From the NCBI GenBank assembly GCA_029783825.1, contig JAREIK010010368.1, forward strand, positions 1-64,000: a stretch of 64,000 nucleotides of DNA. The letters are read 5' to 3'. This document shows positions 13,746 to 25,288 of this stretch, in pieces. This DNA comes from Sapria himalayana. Taxonomy: Eukaryota; Streptophyta; Magnoliopsida; Malpighiales; Rafflesiaceae. A model generated the notes under the pieces. The model worked only from the letters and a program-made list of their open reading frames with translations, was not told the origin of the DNA and made no database searches. Position 1 is the first letter of the stretch. Every line of letters begins with the position of its first letter. The position numbers were made by a program, and so were the translations under genes.

Positions 13746-16035
13746 ATATCAAACTAGCATGAGATCTATGGTTTGTATAACTTAGTTTATGTAATATGGT
13801 AATTGTTTTACATTAATGAATATATTTTGATTTATATTATATTATAAATATTGATAGATGGGTGATTAAGTAGAACTTGAAGTATGGCTTTAATTATTTA
13901 TAGGTTTGTGCAAGATTATCAACGTGAATAGTGATAGATAAATTATGGGCTCACTCGTACATATGGTATGAAGAAAGTGATAGTCATTTCGAATGTGATG
14001 CAAGAGATAAAATTATATATTAATTCTAAAATTTGAATATGTTAATCATTATGAGTTTGACACATACAAAGTTGAAAGTATAAATACTTTTACATATCAA
14101 TCCATTTTACATGTATTAGAAAAACTAGTTCTCAATTGAGATGAATATTATATAAAATATTCTCTTAAGGATTTTAGATTTAGTATAGGAGTTGCATAAT
14201 CAACGAGGAGGAGGATGAAAAATAATCATTAAGAGATACATAAGTATATTGTGATTCACAAGATAGGTACAATCTTTATAAATTACTTTTACTCATATAG
14301 TTCCCACTAGTGAAATATCATCTAAACATATATTAATTATGCGAGTTTGATGCTTACAAAATAGAAAGTGTAAATGCTTACAAACTTTATCAATTCTTGG
14401 TCTTCATTATAACTAAGACTAAAGAATTAAATTATGCATAGAAACAACCATCAAGGATAGTTGATAAGTTACCCAAAAAGGTATGTGATTGTGAATAACT
14501 CTTAATTAGAGATGACTTTTTATCTTGGTATCGAGGTATCAAGGAGATAGCTATAAGGGGACCATCATTAGGATATGATCAATAGTGATTGTGATAAACA
14601 TCTTGTATACCATTAGGGAAATAAGTCATTACACAATAACTCAACCTTTATTCTATGTCTATATATACTACAATGTGAACTAATTTGAACATATATCACA
14701 TAAATTAAATTAACAAAACTCATAGATCTAAGATTAATTTTATAATATGGATATCTATTTTATAAGAATTAAGTTATATCATTATTGAATAACCAAACTA
14801 CTGATATAATTCATGTAAGATCGATATTTAGATGAAAGTCCTATTTACTACCATAATGCCTCATTTACATGTAGATTTTTATTGATAAGATATTCTTATC
14901 AATGATTTCTACTTTGAAACTTGAATGATTGAATGTGATTTTAAAGTGGGAATTTGTGGCATTTAGAAATGCCATGGGTTTCATTTTTCCCCTATATAAC
15001 ACAAAGTTATGATATTGAGAATGATTCAAAACTTTGGTCTTTTTCTTTCTTTAGAATTTGGATTTTTATTGAGCTAGGAATAGTTGTAGCTTATGCATTC
15101 ATCTTTATAATGCAATATTATAGCATTGGAAATGAGTTGTGACTTTTGTCTCTCTTGTATTAGATTACCATGATACCGGGAATAATCATAGCTCATGCAT
15201 TTCATTTCTATAAACCAAAATCATGTGCTAAGAATGGTTGTAGCTCGAGTAAATGCTCTCTAGATCTTTCTATAACTAAAAGTCATAGTGTTAGAGATAA
15301 GTCATAGCTTTTACCTTAGTATTTGTGACTCTATAATGAGAAAGTCATAGTATTGGAGAAAAGTCATAGCTTCTACCTTAGTATTTGTGACTCTATAATG
15401 AGAAAGTCATGGTGATAAAAAATTCCACAAATTCTAGCACCGATGGGGATACTTAGTTGCCACAGATTAAATAAATATTGTAGTTATAAATAATGTTACA
15501 ACCTAGTTTGACAATGACTCCAAGAAAATTTCACAATCAAAAAGAATATATTATATAATGAAATAATTGTGTCAATGAGGTGGTATAGTCATGACATACT
15601 AAAATTTACATGACTATGGGTATATAACTTCAGCCAAGAATGAATGTCACAACTATCTTATAAGCTAATTGTGATGTAACAAAGTCATAATATAAAAGAA
15701 TTGTATGACTTTGAATAACTTTTTTCTCCCCTTCTATTTAACAAATCTACTAAGTCTTAAATTTCACACAAAAACTATAATTTCATGAAATTATTCTATT
15801 TAATGCTATTTTTCATAAAATACATCATATATATTCATCAAAATAACTAATATTAGCCAATATTTGGAATATAGAACAAACACACACTAAAATGAACAAT
15901 TAATCTCCATCTAAAAAAATAAGACTATATAATTTTCTAGCCATCCTTCATAAGTATTTTTCTAATACTAGATTTGAGTGTGATTGTATATCTCAATGGT
16001 GGGGCTACTTCTTTTTATGGATATGTAAATGAGTC
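13746..16035. other. Non-satellite segment with short degenerate repeats, no gene recognised
   Basis: About 2.3 kb that is less AT-biased and lacks satellite tags. It lies between a minus array and a plus array. Two related stretches about 290 bp apart (about 14,040-14,103 and 14,330-14,395) share GAGTTTGA, TACAAA, GAAAGT, TAAAT and ATCAAT in order. From about 14,990 to 15,415 it consists of degenerate units built on GTCATAG/TTGTAGCT/GGAATGA words, including a 62-bp tandem pair. Similar words occur in the X segments. A 62-codon opening at 14,954-15,142 lies in this repeat and has no recognisable domain. I see no gene. Confidence 0.7.
15297..15412 (+). repeat. 62-bp tandem duplication in a degenerate repeat field
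   Basis: The unit beginning GTCATAGCTT at 15,301 recurs at 15,363 (period 62) with only a few changes, both copies containing TTAGTATTTGTGACTCTATA. It is the best-preserved pair in a field of weaker units (about 14,990-15,300) that share GTAGCT...CATT...TATAA words. Confidence 0.85.
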
Positions 16036-16059
16036 ATGGTGGGTTTGAATCCTATTACT
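15981..16059 (+). pseudogene. tRNA-like motif (tRNA pseudogene or SINE head)
   Basis: A stretch with an A-box-like TATCTCAATGGTGGGGCT (15,988-16,005) and a B-box-like GGTTTGAATCC (16,042-16,052), spaced 54 bases apart as in a tRNA gene. The T arm folds with G-U pairs (GTGGG/CCTAT around TTTGAAT). The acceptor arms pair only partly (5 of 7) and I cannot form a clean anticodon stem, so it is not a working tRNA gene. It may be a decayed tRNA or the head of a tRNA-derived SINE whose tail is the adjacent pyrimidine tract. Chance is possible. Confidence 0.3.
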
Positions 16060-16811
16060 ACTTCTCATCTTCCTCCTCCTCCTCCTACTTTATCTTTTCC
16101 TTCTTCTTCTTCTTCTTCTCCTCCTCCTCCTCCTCCTCCTTCTTTCTTCTATGACTTTTTCTCTTTCTTCTTATTCTTCTTCTTTCTCATATCTTCTTTT
16201 TTTTCTTTCTCCTCATATTCTTCTTTTTCTTCATCCTCATATTTTTCTTTTTCTTCCTCATATTTTTCTTCTACTACTACTACTAATTCTTCTTCCTCAT
16301 ATTCTTTTTCTTTTTCTTCTTCTTCTCCTCCTCCTCCTCCTCCTCCTCCTTATTATTATTATTCTTCTTCTACTTCTTTTTTTTTCTTCTTATTCTTCTT
16401 ATTCTCATTCATTTTAATCTAGTTCTTCTATGTTTTCTTCTTCTCCACCTCCTCTTTCTTCATCATCTTCTTCTCACCTTCTTTCTTCATCTTTTTTTTT
16501 TCTTCTTCTTCTCCTTTTTCTTCTCCTTTTTTCTCATACTTCTTCTACTTCATCTTCATCATCTTCTTTTCTTATTCTTCTTCTTGTTTTGCTTCTTTTT
16601 CTTATTATTATTATTATTATTATTATTCTACTTCTACTACTACTACTACTACTACTTGTTCTTCTTGTTCTTCTTATTCTTCTGCTTTTCTTTCTTATTC
16701 TACTTCTTCTCCTACTTTTTCTTCTACTTCTTATTTTTTTTTCTTTTTTTTCTTTTTCTTTTTCTTTTTCTTTTTATTTATAATTATTATTCTTCTTATT
16801 CTTCTTTATTT
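16056..16811 (+). repeat. ~750-bp polypyrimidine / triplet microsatellite field (TTC, CCT, TTA, CTA)
   Basis: A compound simple repeat that is almost free of G on the plus strand. Sub-blocks in order: CCT/CTT (16,071-16,145), CTT with TCATA interruptions (to 16,311), CTC/CCT (about 16,325-16,352), CTT, ATT (about 16,600-16,627), CTA (about 16,627-16,655), CTT/CTA, then TTTTC/TTTTTC runs (about 16,737-16,778). Long pyrimidine tracts of this kind can form triplex (H-) DNA. The openings across it (poly-Ser/Phe/Leu/Pro) are low-complexity artefacts. It abuts plus-orientation satellite on the right. Confidence 0.92.
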
Positions 16812-19800
16812 TAAATTATATATGTCGCACTTATAATTTATTTTGTAATTAATATTACTATAAAAATAAACTGATAAATAATTAAAATGAATATTTAAAA
16901 TTATAATGAATACTAATAAAATTGAGATTTATGATTTTTTATTTAGACTATACTAATTTAATTTTTTAAGTATTTATGGGCTTCGGGGTTTATGAGTTTA
17001 GTCATTTTAGTATTTTGTCATTTAGTTGTTTATAGGTTTAATATAAAAAATAAAATAACAAAAAATTTATTTTTGTTATTTTTTCTCATTTTTGAAGGTT
17101 ATAAACTTTGAAAATATAATAATTTTTAAATTTTTTTTTGAAAAGTGAATATAATATGAAGTTATAATAATCATAATAATTATATATTATATAAATTCAA
17201 TATAAACTATTTTATTGATATTTATTATAATAATGATCATAAAAAATTAATAACCAATTATTAATAAGATAAATATTGTTTAAAATATATTTACAAAACC
17301 TAAAATGACTCAAAATCAAAGTGATATATTTTACTAAATATTAATTTTAAATTTTTAAATTTTTGTATCCATTTATAAGCCTATATATTTTTTGATGAAA
17401 AATAAATTATTTAAATTATATTTGTCTCACTAATAATTTATTTTTTAATTTATATTTCTATAAAATTAAACTAATAAATAATTAAAATGTATATTTAAAA
17501 TTATAATGAATACTAATAAAAATGAGATTTATGATTAATGATTTTTTATTTAGGGTATAACTATTTAATTGGATATGTTTTTTGTGGTTTTGGGGTTAAA
17601 AGTTTATTGATTTATATATTTACATATTTTCATATTTATAGGTTTTATTTAATCAAAGAAATAATAAAAAATATATTTTTATGAATTTTCGTGATTTTCA
17701 AAGGTTATAACTTTTAAAAATATAATAATTTTTTAATAATTCTAAAATATGAATACAATACTTAGTTATAATAATCTTAATAATTATATTTGTTGTGGAT
17801 TCAATATAAAAAAATGTATTAATATATATTATAATAATGATCAAAAAATAAATTAATAAACTATTATTAATATGATAGATATTAATTAAAATATATTTGC
17901 AGAATCCAAAATAATTCAAAATCAAAGTAAATTATATTACTAAATAAAATTTTAAATTTTTGAAATTTTGTTTATTTTTATAAGCTTATTTTTTTTCATA
18001 AAAAATAATTTATCTAAATTATATCTGTCTCACTCATTATTTATTTTGTAATTATTATTTCTATAATAATAAACTAAAAAATAATTAAAATGAATACTTA
18101 AAATTATAATGAATACAAATAAAAATGAGATTTATTATTTATTATTTAGGTTATATAGTTTTAATGGTTTAAGTATTTAGGGGGTTTTGGGTTTTAGGAG
18201 TCTAGAGATTTAAATGTTTAGGCATTTATTGGTTTGTAAGTTTTATTTAAATAATAAAATAATAAAAAATTATTTTTGTAATTTTTTATCATTTTTGAAG
18301 GTTATAACCTTTGAAAATATAATAACTTTTAAATTTTTTTCAAATGTAAATATAATATTTAGTTATAAAAACTTAATAATTATAAGACATTTTAATTGAA
18401 TATAAGTAATTTTATTGTTCGATATTATAAAAATGATCAAATAATTAATTAATAAACTATTATTAATAAGATTGATCGCAATTAAACTATAATTGCAAAA
18501 CTTATATATAATGATTCAAAATCAAAGTAAAATATATTACTAAATAATAATTTTTTGTTTTTAAATTTTCACTTCTTAATATAAGCTTATTTTTTTTATT
18601 AAAAATAAATTATTAAAATTATATTTGTTTTACTCATTTTTTATTTTGTGATTGATATTTCTATTAAAAATAAAATAATAAATAATTAAAATGAAAATTT
18701 AAAATAATAATGAATACAAATTAAAATGAGATTTATGATTTATTATATATGGTATTCCGATTTAATGGTTTGATTATTTAGGGTTTTTGTCATTTTATAG
18801 TTTAGCAAAATATGTTTTTAGGCATTTAGTGGTTTATAGGTTTGATTTATATAATAAAAATTTAATATTCTATTTTTGATTTTTTCTGATTTCCAAATGT
18901 AATAACCTTTGGAAATAAAATAATTTTTAAAATTTTTGAAATGTGAATACCATGTATAATTATATTAATCTTACTAATTATATATCATATAAATTCAATA
19001 TAAATATTTTTAATGATAGATATTATAATAATGATCAAAAATTAAATTAATAAACTAATATTAATAATATAAATATTAATTAAAATATATTTACATAACA
19101 CAAAATGATTCAAAATCAAATCAAAATATATTACTAAATAATAATATTTAATTTTCAAATATTTCCTTCTTTTTATAAGCTTATATTTAATTTTTATAAA
19201 AATAAATTATTTAAATAATATTTGTCTCTCTCGAAAATTATTTTGTTATTAATTTTTCTAAAAAATTATATTATAAATAATTAAAATGAATATTTAAAAT
19301 TATAATAAATAGAAATAAAAATGAGATTTATTATTTATTTAGTAGTATATAGCTGTTAAAAGGTTTATGTATTTAGGACGTTTCGAGGTCTATGAGCTTA
19401 CTGATTTAAGTAAGTAAGCATTTAATGATCTATAGGTTTTATTTAAAAAATGAAATAATAAAAAAATTATTTTTATTATTTTTTCTCATTTTTTAAGTTT
19501 ATAACCTTTGAAATTATAATAAATTTAAAATTTTTTCAAAAGTGAATACAATATTTAGTTATAATAATCATTATATTTATATATCATATAAATTCAATAT
19601 AACCAATTTTATTGATAAATATTCTAATAATGATCAAAAAATAAATAAATAATATATTATTAATAAGATAGATATCAATTAAAATATAATTACAAAATCT
19701 AAAATAATTCAGAAGCAAAGCAAAATATATTATAATATAATAATTTTTTATTTTGAATTTTTTTTATTTTAAAAAGTCTATCTATATTTTTTGATTAAAA

Positions 19801-21029
19801 ATAATTTATATAAATTATATTTGTCTAACTCATAATTTATTTTGTAATTAATATTTATATAAAAATAAACAAATAAATAATTAAAATGAATATTTAAAAT
19901 TATAATGAAAAAAAAATGAGTTATATTAATTATTATTTAGGGTATACTAGTTTAATTTTAATTATATCTTTCTCACTAATGATTTATTTTGTAATTAATA
20001 TTTCTATAAAAATAAACTGATAAAAAATTAAATTAAAAATTTAAATTATACTGGATAAAAATTAAAATGAGATTTATGATTTATTATTATAGGTTTTATT
20101 TAAATAATAAAATAATAATAAAAATTTATAATTTTTTCTGATTTTCATAGGTTATAACCTTTGAAAATATAATAATATTTAAAATTTTTTGAAATGTGTA
20201 TATATAATATTTAGTTATAATAATATTAATAATTATATATCATATAAATTCAATATAAAGAATTTTATTGATAGATATTATAATAATGATCAAAAATTAA
20301 AGTAATAAACTATTAATAAAAAGATAGAAATTAATTAAAAAATATTTACAAAACCCAAATTGATTCAAAATTAAAGTAAAATATATAACTGGATAATAAT
20401 TTTAAATTTTTAAATTTATTGTTCTTTTATATGTGTATATATATTATTTCATTAAAAATAAATTATTTAAATTATATTTGGTGCACTCATAATTTATTTC
20501 GTAATAAATATTTCTATAAAAATAAACTAATAAATAATTAAAATGAATATTTAAAATTATAATAAATAGAAAAAACAATGAGATTTATTATTTATTAAGT
20601 AGTATACAGCTGTTATAAGGTTTATGTATTCAGGAGTTTCGGGTTTTATGAGCTACTGATTTATGTAAGTAAACATTTAGTGGACTATAGGTTTTATTTA
20701 AAAAATAAATAACAAAAAATTTATTTTTTGTATTCTTTCTCATTTTTTAAGATTATAATATTTGAAAATATAATAATTTTTAAATTTTTTTCAAAAGTGA
20801 ATACAATATTTATTTATAATAATCATAATTATTATATATCATATAAATTCAATATAAACAATTTTATTCATAGATATTCTAATAATTATCAAAAAATAAA
20901 TTAAAAATCTATTATGAATAAGATTGATATTACTTAAAATATAATATCAAAATCTAAAAAGATTAAAAGTAAAGCAAAATATATTACTAATAATAAATTA
21001 ATTAATAAACTAGTTTTAATAAGAATGAT

Positions 21030-23060
21030 ATAAATTAAGATATAATTGTAATATCTAAAATGACTCAAAATCAAAATAAGATATATTTACAAAAAATAAT
21101 TTTAATTTTTTAAAATTTTGCCTCTTTTTATAAGCATATATTTTTGTCATGAAAAATAAATTATTGAAATTATACCGGTCTCACTAAAAATTTATTTTAA
21201 TTAATATTTATATAAAAATAAACTGATAAATAATTAAAATGAATATTTAAAATTATAATGAATACTAATAAAAATGTGAATTATGATTTATTATTTAGAC
21301 TATACTAATTTAATGTTTTGAGTATTTATGAGCTTCGTGGATTAGGAGTTTAGTCATTTTAGTATTGAGTCATTTAGTGGTTTATAGGTTTTATTTAAAA
21401 AATAAAATAAAAAAAAGTATTTTTGTTATTATTTCTCATTTTTGAAGATTATAACCTTTGAAAATATAATAATTTTTAATTTTTTGTTTGAAAAGTTAAT
21501 ACAATATGAAGTTAACAATCATAATAATTAAATATCATATAAATTTAATATAAATTATTTTATTGGTATATATTATAATAATGAACATGCAAAAGATTAA
21601 TAAACAATTTTTAATAAGATAAATATTGTTTAAAATATATTTGCAAAATTTTAAATGATTCAAAATCAAAGTGAAATATTTTACTAAATATTAATTTTAA
21701 ATTTTTAAATTTTTGTATCCATTTATATGCTTATATATTTTTTGATGAAAAATAAATTTTTTAAATTATATTTGTCTCACTAATAATTTATATTTTAATT
21801 TATATTTCTATAAAAATAAACTAATAAATAATTAGATTGTATGTTTAAAATATAATGAATATTAATAAAAAAGAGATTTATTATTTATTATATATAGTAT
21901 ACTGGTTTAATTGTTAAATTATTTAGGGGTTTTGTCATTTAGAAGTTTAGCAATTTATGTTTTTAGGCATTTAGAGGTTTATAGGTTTTATATATATAAT
22001 AAAAATAAAAAAAAATTTTGATTTTTTCTGATTTTGAAAGGTTATAATCTTTGAAAAGAAAATAATTTTTAAAATTTTTTGAAATGTGAATACCATGTAT
22101 AATTATATTAATCATACTAATTATATATCATATAAATTAAATATAAGCAATTTTAATGATAGATATTATAATAATTATCAAAAATTAAATTAACAAACTA
22201 TTATTAAAAATCTAAATATTAATTAAAATATATTTACGTAACACAAAATTATTCAAAATCAAATCAAAATATATTACTAAATAATAATATTTAATTTTTA
22301 AATTTTTCCTTCTTTTTTTAAGCTTATATTTTTTTTGATTAAATATAAATTATTTAACTATTATTTGTCTAATTCAAAATTTATTTCAAATTAATTTTTC
22401 TAAAAAATTAAACTATAAATAATTAAAATGAATATTTAACATTATAATAAATAGAAATATAAATGAGATTAATTATTAAATAAGTAGAATATAGCTATTA
22501 AAAGGTTTATGTATTTAGGGGTTTTGGGCTTTATGAGCATACTGATTTAAGTAAGTAATCATTTAATGATCTATAGGTTTTATTTAAAAAATAAAATAAC
22601 AAAGAATTTATTTTTATTATTTTTTCTCATTTTTTAAGGTTATAACATTAGAAAATATAATAATTTTTAAATTTGTTTCAAAAGTGTATACAATATTTAT
22701 TTATAATAATCATAATAATTATATATCATATAAATTCAATATAAACAATTTTATTGATATCAAAAATTAAATTAAAAATCTATTATGAATAACATTGATA
22801 TTACTTAAAATATAATATTAAAACGTAAAATGATTCAAAAACAAAGCAAAATATATAACTAAAAAATAATTATTTGTTTTTAAATTTTTATTCTTTTTAT
22901 AAGCTTATCTATTATTTGATGAAAAATAATTTTTATTAATTATATTTTTAACTCATAATTTATTTTATAATTAATATATATATATATATAACTAAAAAAA
23001 TCTAAATGAATTTTTTAATTTATAATGAAAACAAATAAAAAAATGAAATTTATTAATTAT
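21030..23060 (+). repeat. 2-kb higher-order satellite segment, direct copy 2
   Basis: Counterpart of 9,300-11,340 at an offset of about 11,735 bp, with matching monomer subtypes and private variants in the same order. Confidence 0.65.
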
Positions 23061-24922
23061 TATTTAGGGTATACACGTTTAAACGATTATCTATATAGGG
23101 GTAGCGAGATTTAGTAGTTTAATGATTTATGTGTTTAGGCATTAAGTGATTTATAGGTTTTATTTAAACAATGAAATAATAATAAAAAATATTTTTTTTT
23201 GTTTTTTCAAATGTTCAATGGTTATAATCTTTGAAAATATAAAATTTTAAATATTTTTTCAAAAGTGAATACAATATTTAGTTATAATAATTATTAAATT
23301 TATATATCATATAAATTAAATATAAATATTTTTATTGATAAATTTCTAATAATGATCAAAAAATAAATTAATAATTTATTATTAATAAGTTAGATATCAA
23401 TTAAAATATAATTACAAAACCTAAAATGATTCATAAACAATGTAAAATATATTACTATATAATAATTTTTTGTTTTTAATTTTTTTCTTCTTTTAATAAG
23501 TTTATCTATATTTTTTTTGTTGAAAAATAATTTCTATAAATTATATTTGTCTAACTTATAATTTATTTTGTAATTAATATCTATATAAAAATTAACAAAT
23601 AAATAATTAAAATGAATATTTAAAATTATAATGAAAAAAATAAAAATGAGATTTATTATTTATTATTTACGATATACATGTTTAAAAAATGTATCTATTT
23701 AGGGTTTTCCAGATTTAGAAGTTATTGATTTAAGTATTTAGTAATTTAATGGTTTATAGCTCATATTTAAATAATGAAATAACAAAAAATTTATTTTTGA
23801 TATTTTTTCAAATTTTAAAATGTCATATTTTATTGAAAATATAATAATTTTAAATTTTTTTAAAAATGTGAATACAATATTTAGTAATAATAATTATTAT
23901 CACTATATATAATATAAACTAAATATAAATAATTTTATTTATAATATTATATCAATTATCAAAAAATAAATTAATAAACTATAATTAATATGATCGATAA
24001 AATTAAAATATAATTAAAAACCCTAAAATGATTCAAAATCAAAGTAAAATTTATACTAAAAAATAAATTTCTTTTAGTTTTTGCTTCATTTTATAAGCTT
24101 ATATATTTTTTTGTTGAAAAATATATTATTTAAATTATATTTGTCACTCATAATTTATTTTGTAATTAATATTTCTATATATTATTTAAATTATATTTAT
24201 GGTTTACGAGTTTAAAGGTTTAGGTATTTAGGGGCTTCAGAGTTTAGGAGTTAAGAGATTTGTGTATTTAGGCATTTAATGGTTTATAAGTTTTATTTAA
24301 ACAATGATATAACAAAAAATTTATTTTTGTTATTTTTTCTCATTTTTGAAGGTTATAACCTTTGAAAATTAACAATTTTTAAATTTTTTTATATGTGAAT
24401 ACTATATTTAGTTATGATAATCTTAATAATTATATATCATGTTAATTCAATATAAACAATTATATTGATAGATATTATATTATGATCAAAAAATAAATAA
24501 ATAAACTATTATTAATAAGATAGAGATTTTTTAAAATATATTTGCAAAACATAAATTTATTCAAAATCATAGTAAAATATAATAGTAAATAATATTTTTT
24601 TGATGTTTTGCTTCTTTTATAAGTTTATATTTTTTGTTATTAAAAGTAAATTATTTAAATTATATTTGTCTTCCACATAATTTATTTTTAATTTATAATT
24701 CTATAAAAATAAACTAATAAATAATAAAATGAATATTTAAAATTATAATGAATACAAATAAAATTAAAATTTTTATTATTTATTATGTAGGATATACTAG
24801 TTTAATGGTTTAAGTATTTAGGTGTTTTGGGATTTAGTGATTTATGTGTTTAGTACTTTAGTGATTTATAGTTTTTATTTAAACAAAAAAGAATAAAAAA
24901 TCAAATTTTTTGATTTTTTTTA

Positions 24923-24950
24923 ATTTTCGAAGGTTATAACCTTCGAAAAT
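24923..24950. repeat. Perfect 28-bp satellite palindrome with symmetric variant
   Basis: The dyad core here reads CGAAGGTTATAACCTTCG instead of the common CAAAGGTTATAACCTTTG. Both arms carry the matching change, so all 28 bases from ATTTTC to GAAAAT stay palindromic. Confidence 0.9.
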
Positions 24951-25012
24951 ATAATAAGTTTTATTTTTTTTAAATATTAATATAATATTTAGTTATAATA
25001 TTCTTAATTATT

Positions 25013-25288
25013 ATATATCTGTCTCACTGATAAGTATTTATATGTTTTTAGGGTATACCTATCTCACTAATAAGTAATTATATATCTTTCTCACTAATAT
25101 TTAGTTATAATATTTATATATCTGTTTGATTATTTATTTTGTAATTAGTATTTTTATAAAAATAACCAAATAAATAATTAAAATGAATATTTAAAATTAT
25201 AATGAAAAAAATGAGATTTATTAATTATTATTTAGGGTATACCAGTTTAATTTTATTTATATCTGTCTCACTGATAAGTATTTATATG
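25013..25288 (+). repeat. Scrambled satellite with a 31-bp exact direct repeat
   Basis: The 31 bases containing CTGTCTCACTGATAAGTATT occur at about 25,013-25,043 and again at 25,258-25,288. Between them are further partial copies (CTATCTCACTAATAAG near 25,070, CTTTCTCACTAATA near 25,088). Replication slippage or patchwork repair inside a monomer would give this pattern. Confidence 0.75.

Noticed and set aside
16036..16814. Long open frames rich in Ser, Phe, Leu and Pro
   Set aside because: They are translations of a triplet microsatellite, open in several frames at once, with no domain or codon signature.
17698..18399. Many 60-90-codon open frames rich in Ile, Phe, Tyr and Asn throughout the satellite
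   Set aside because: They recur at the same monomer position around the palindrome in both orientations. They are by-products of AT-rich repeat lacking stops by chance, not genes.
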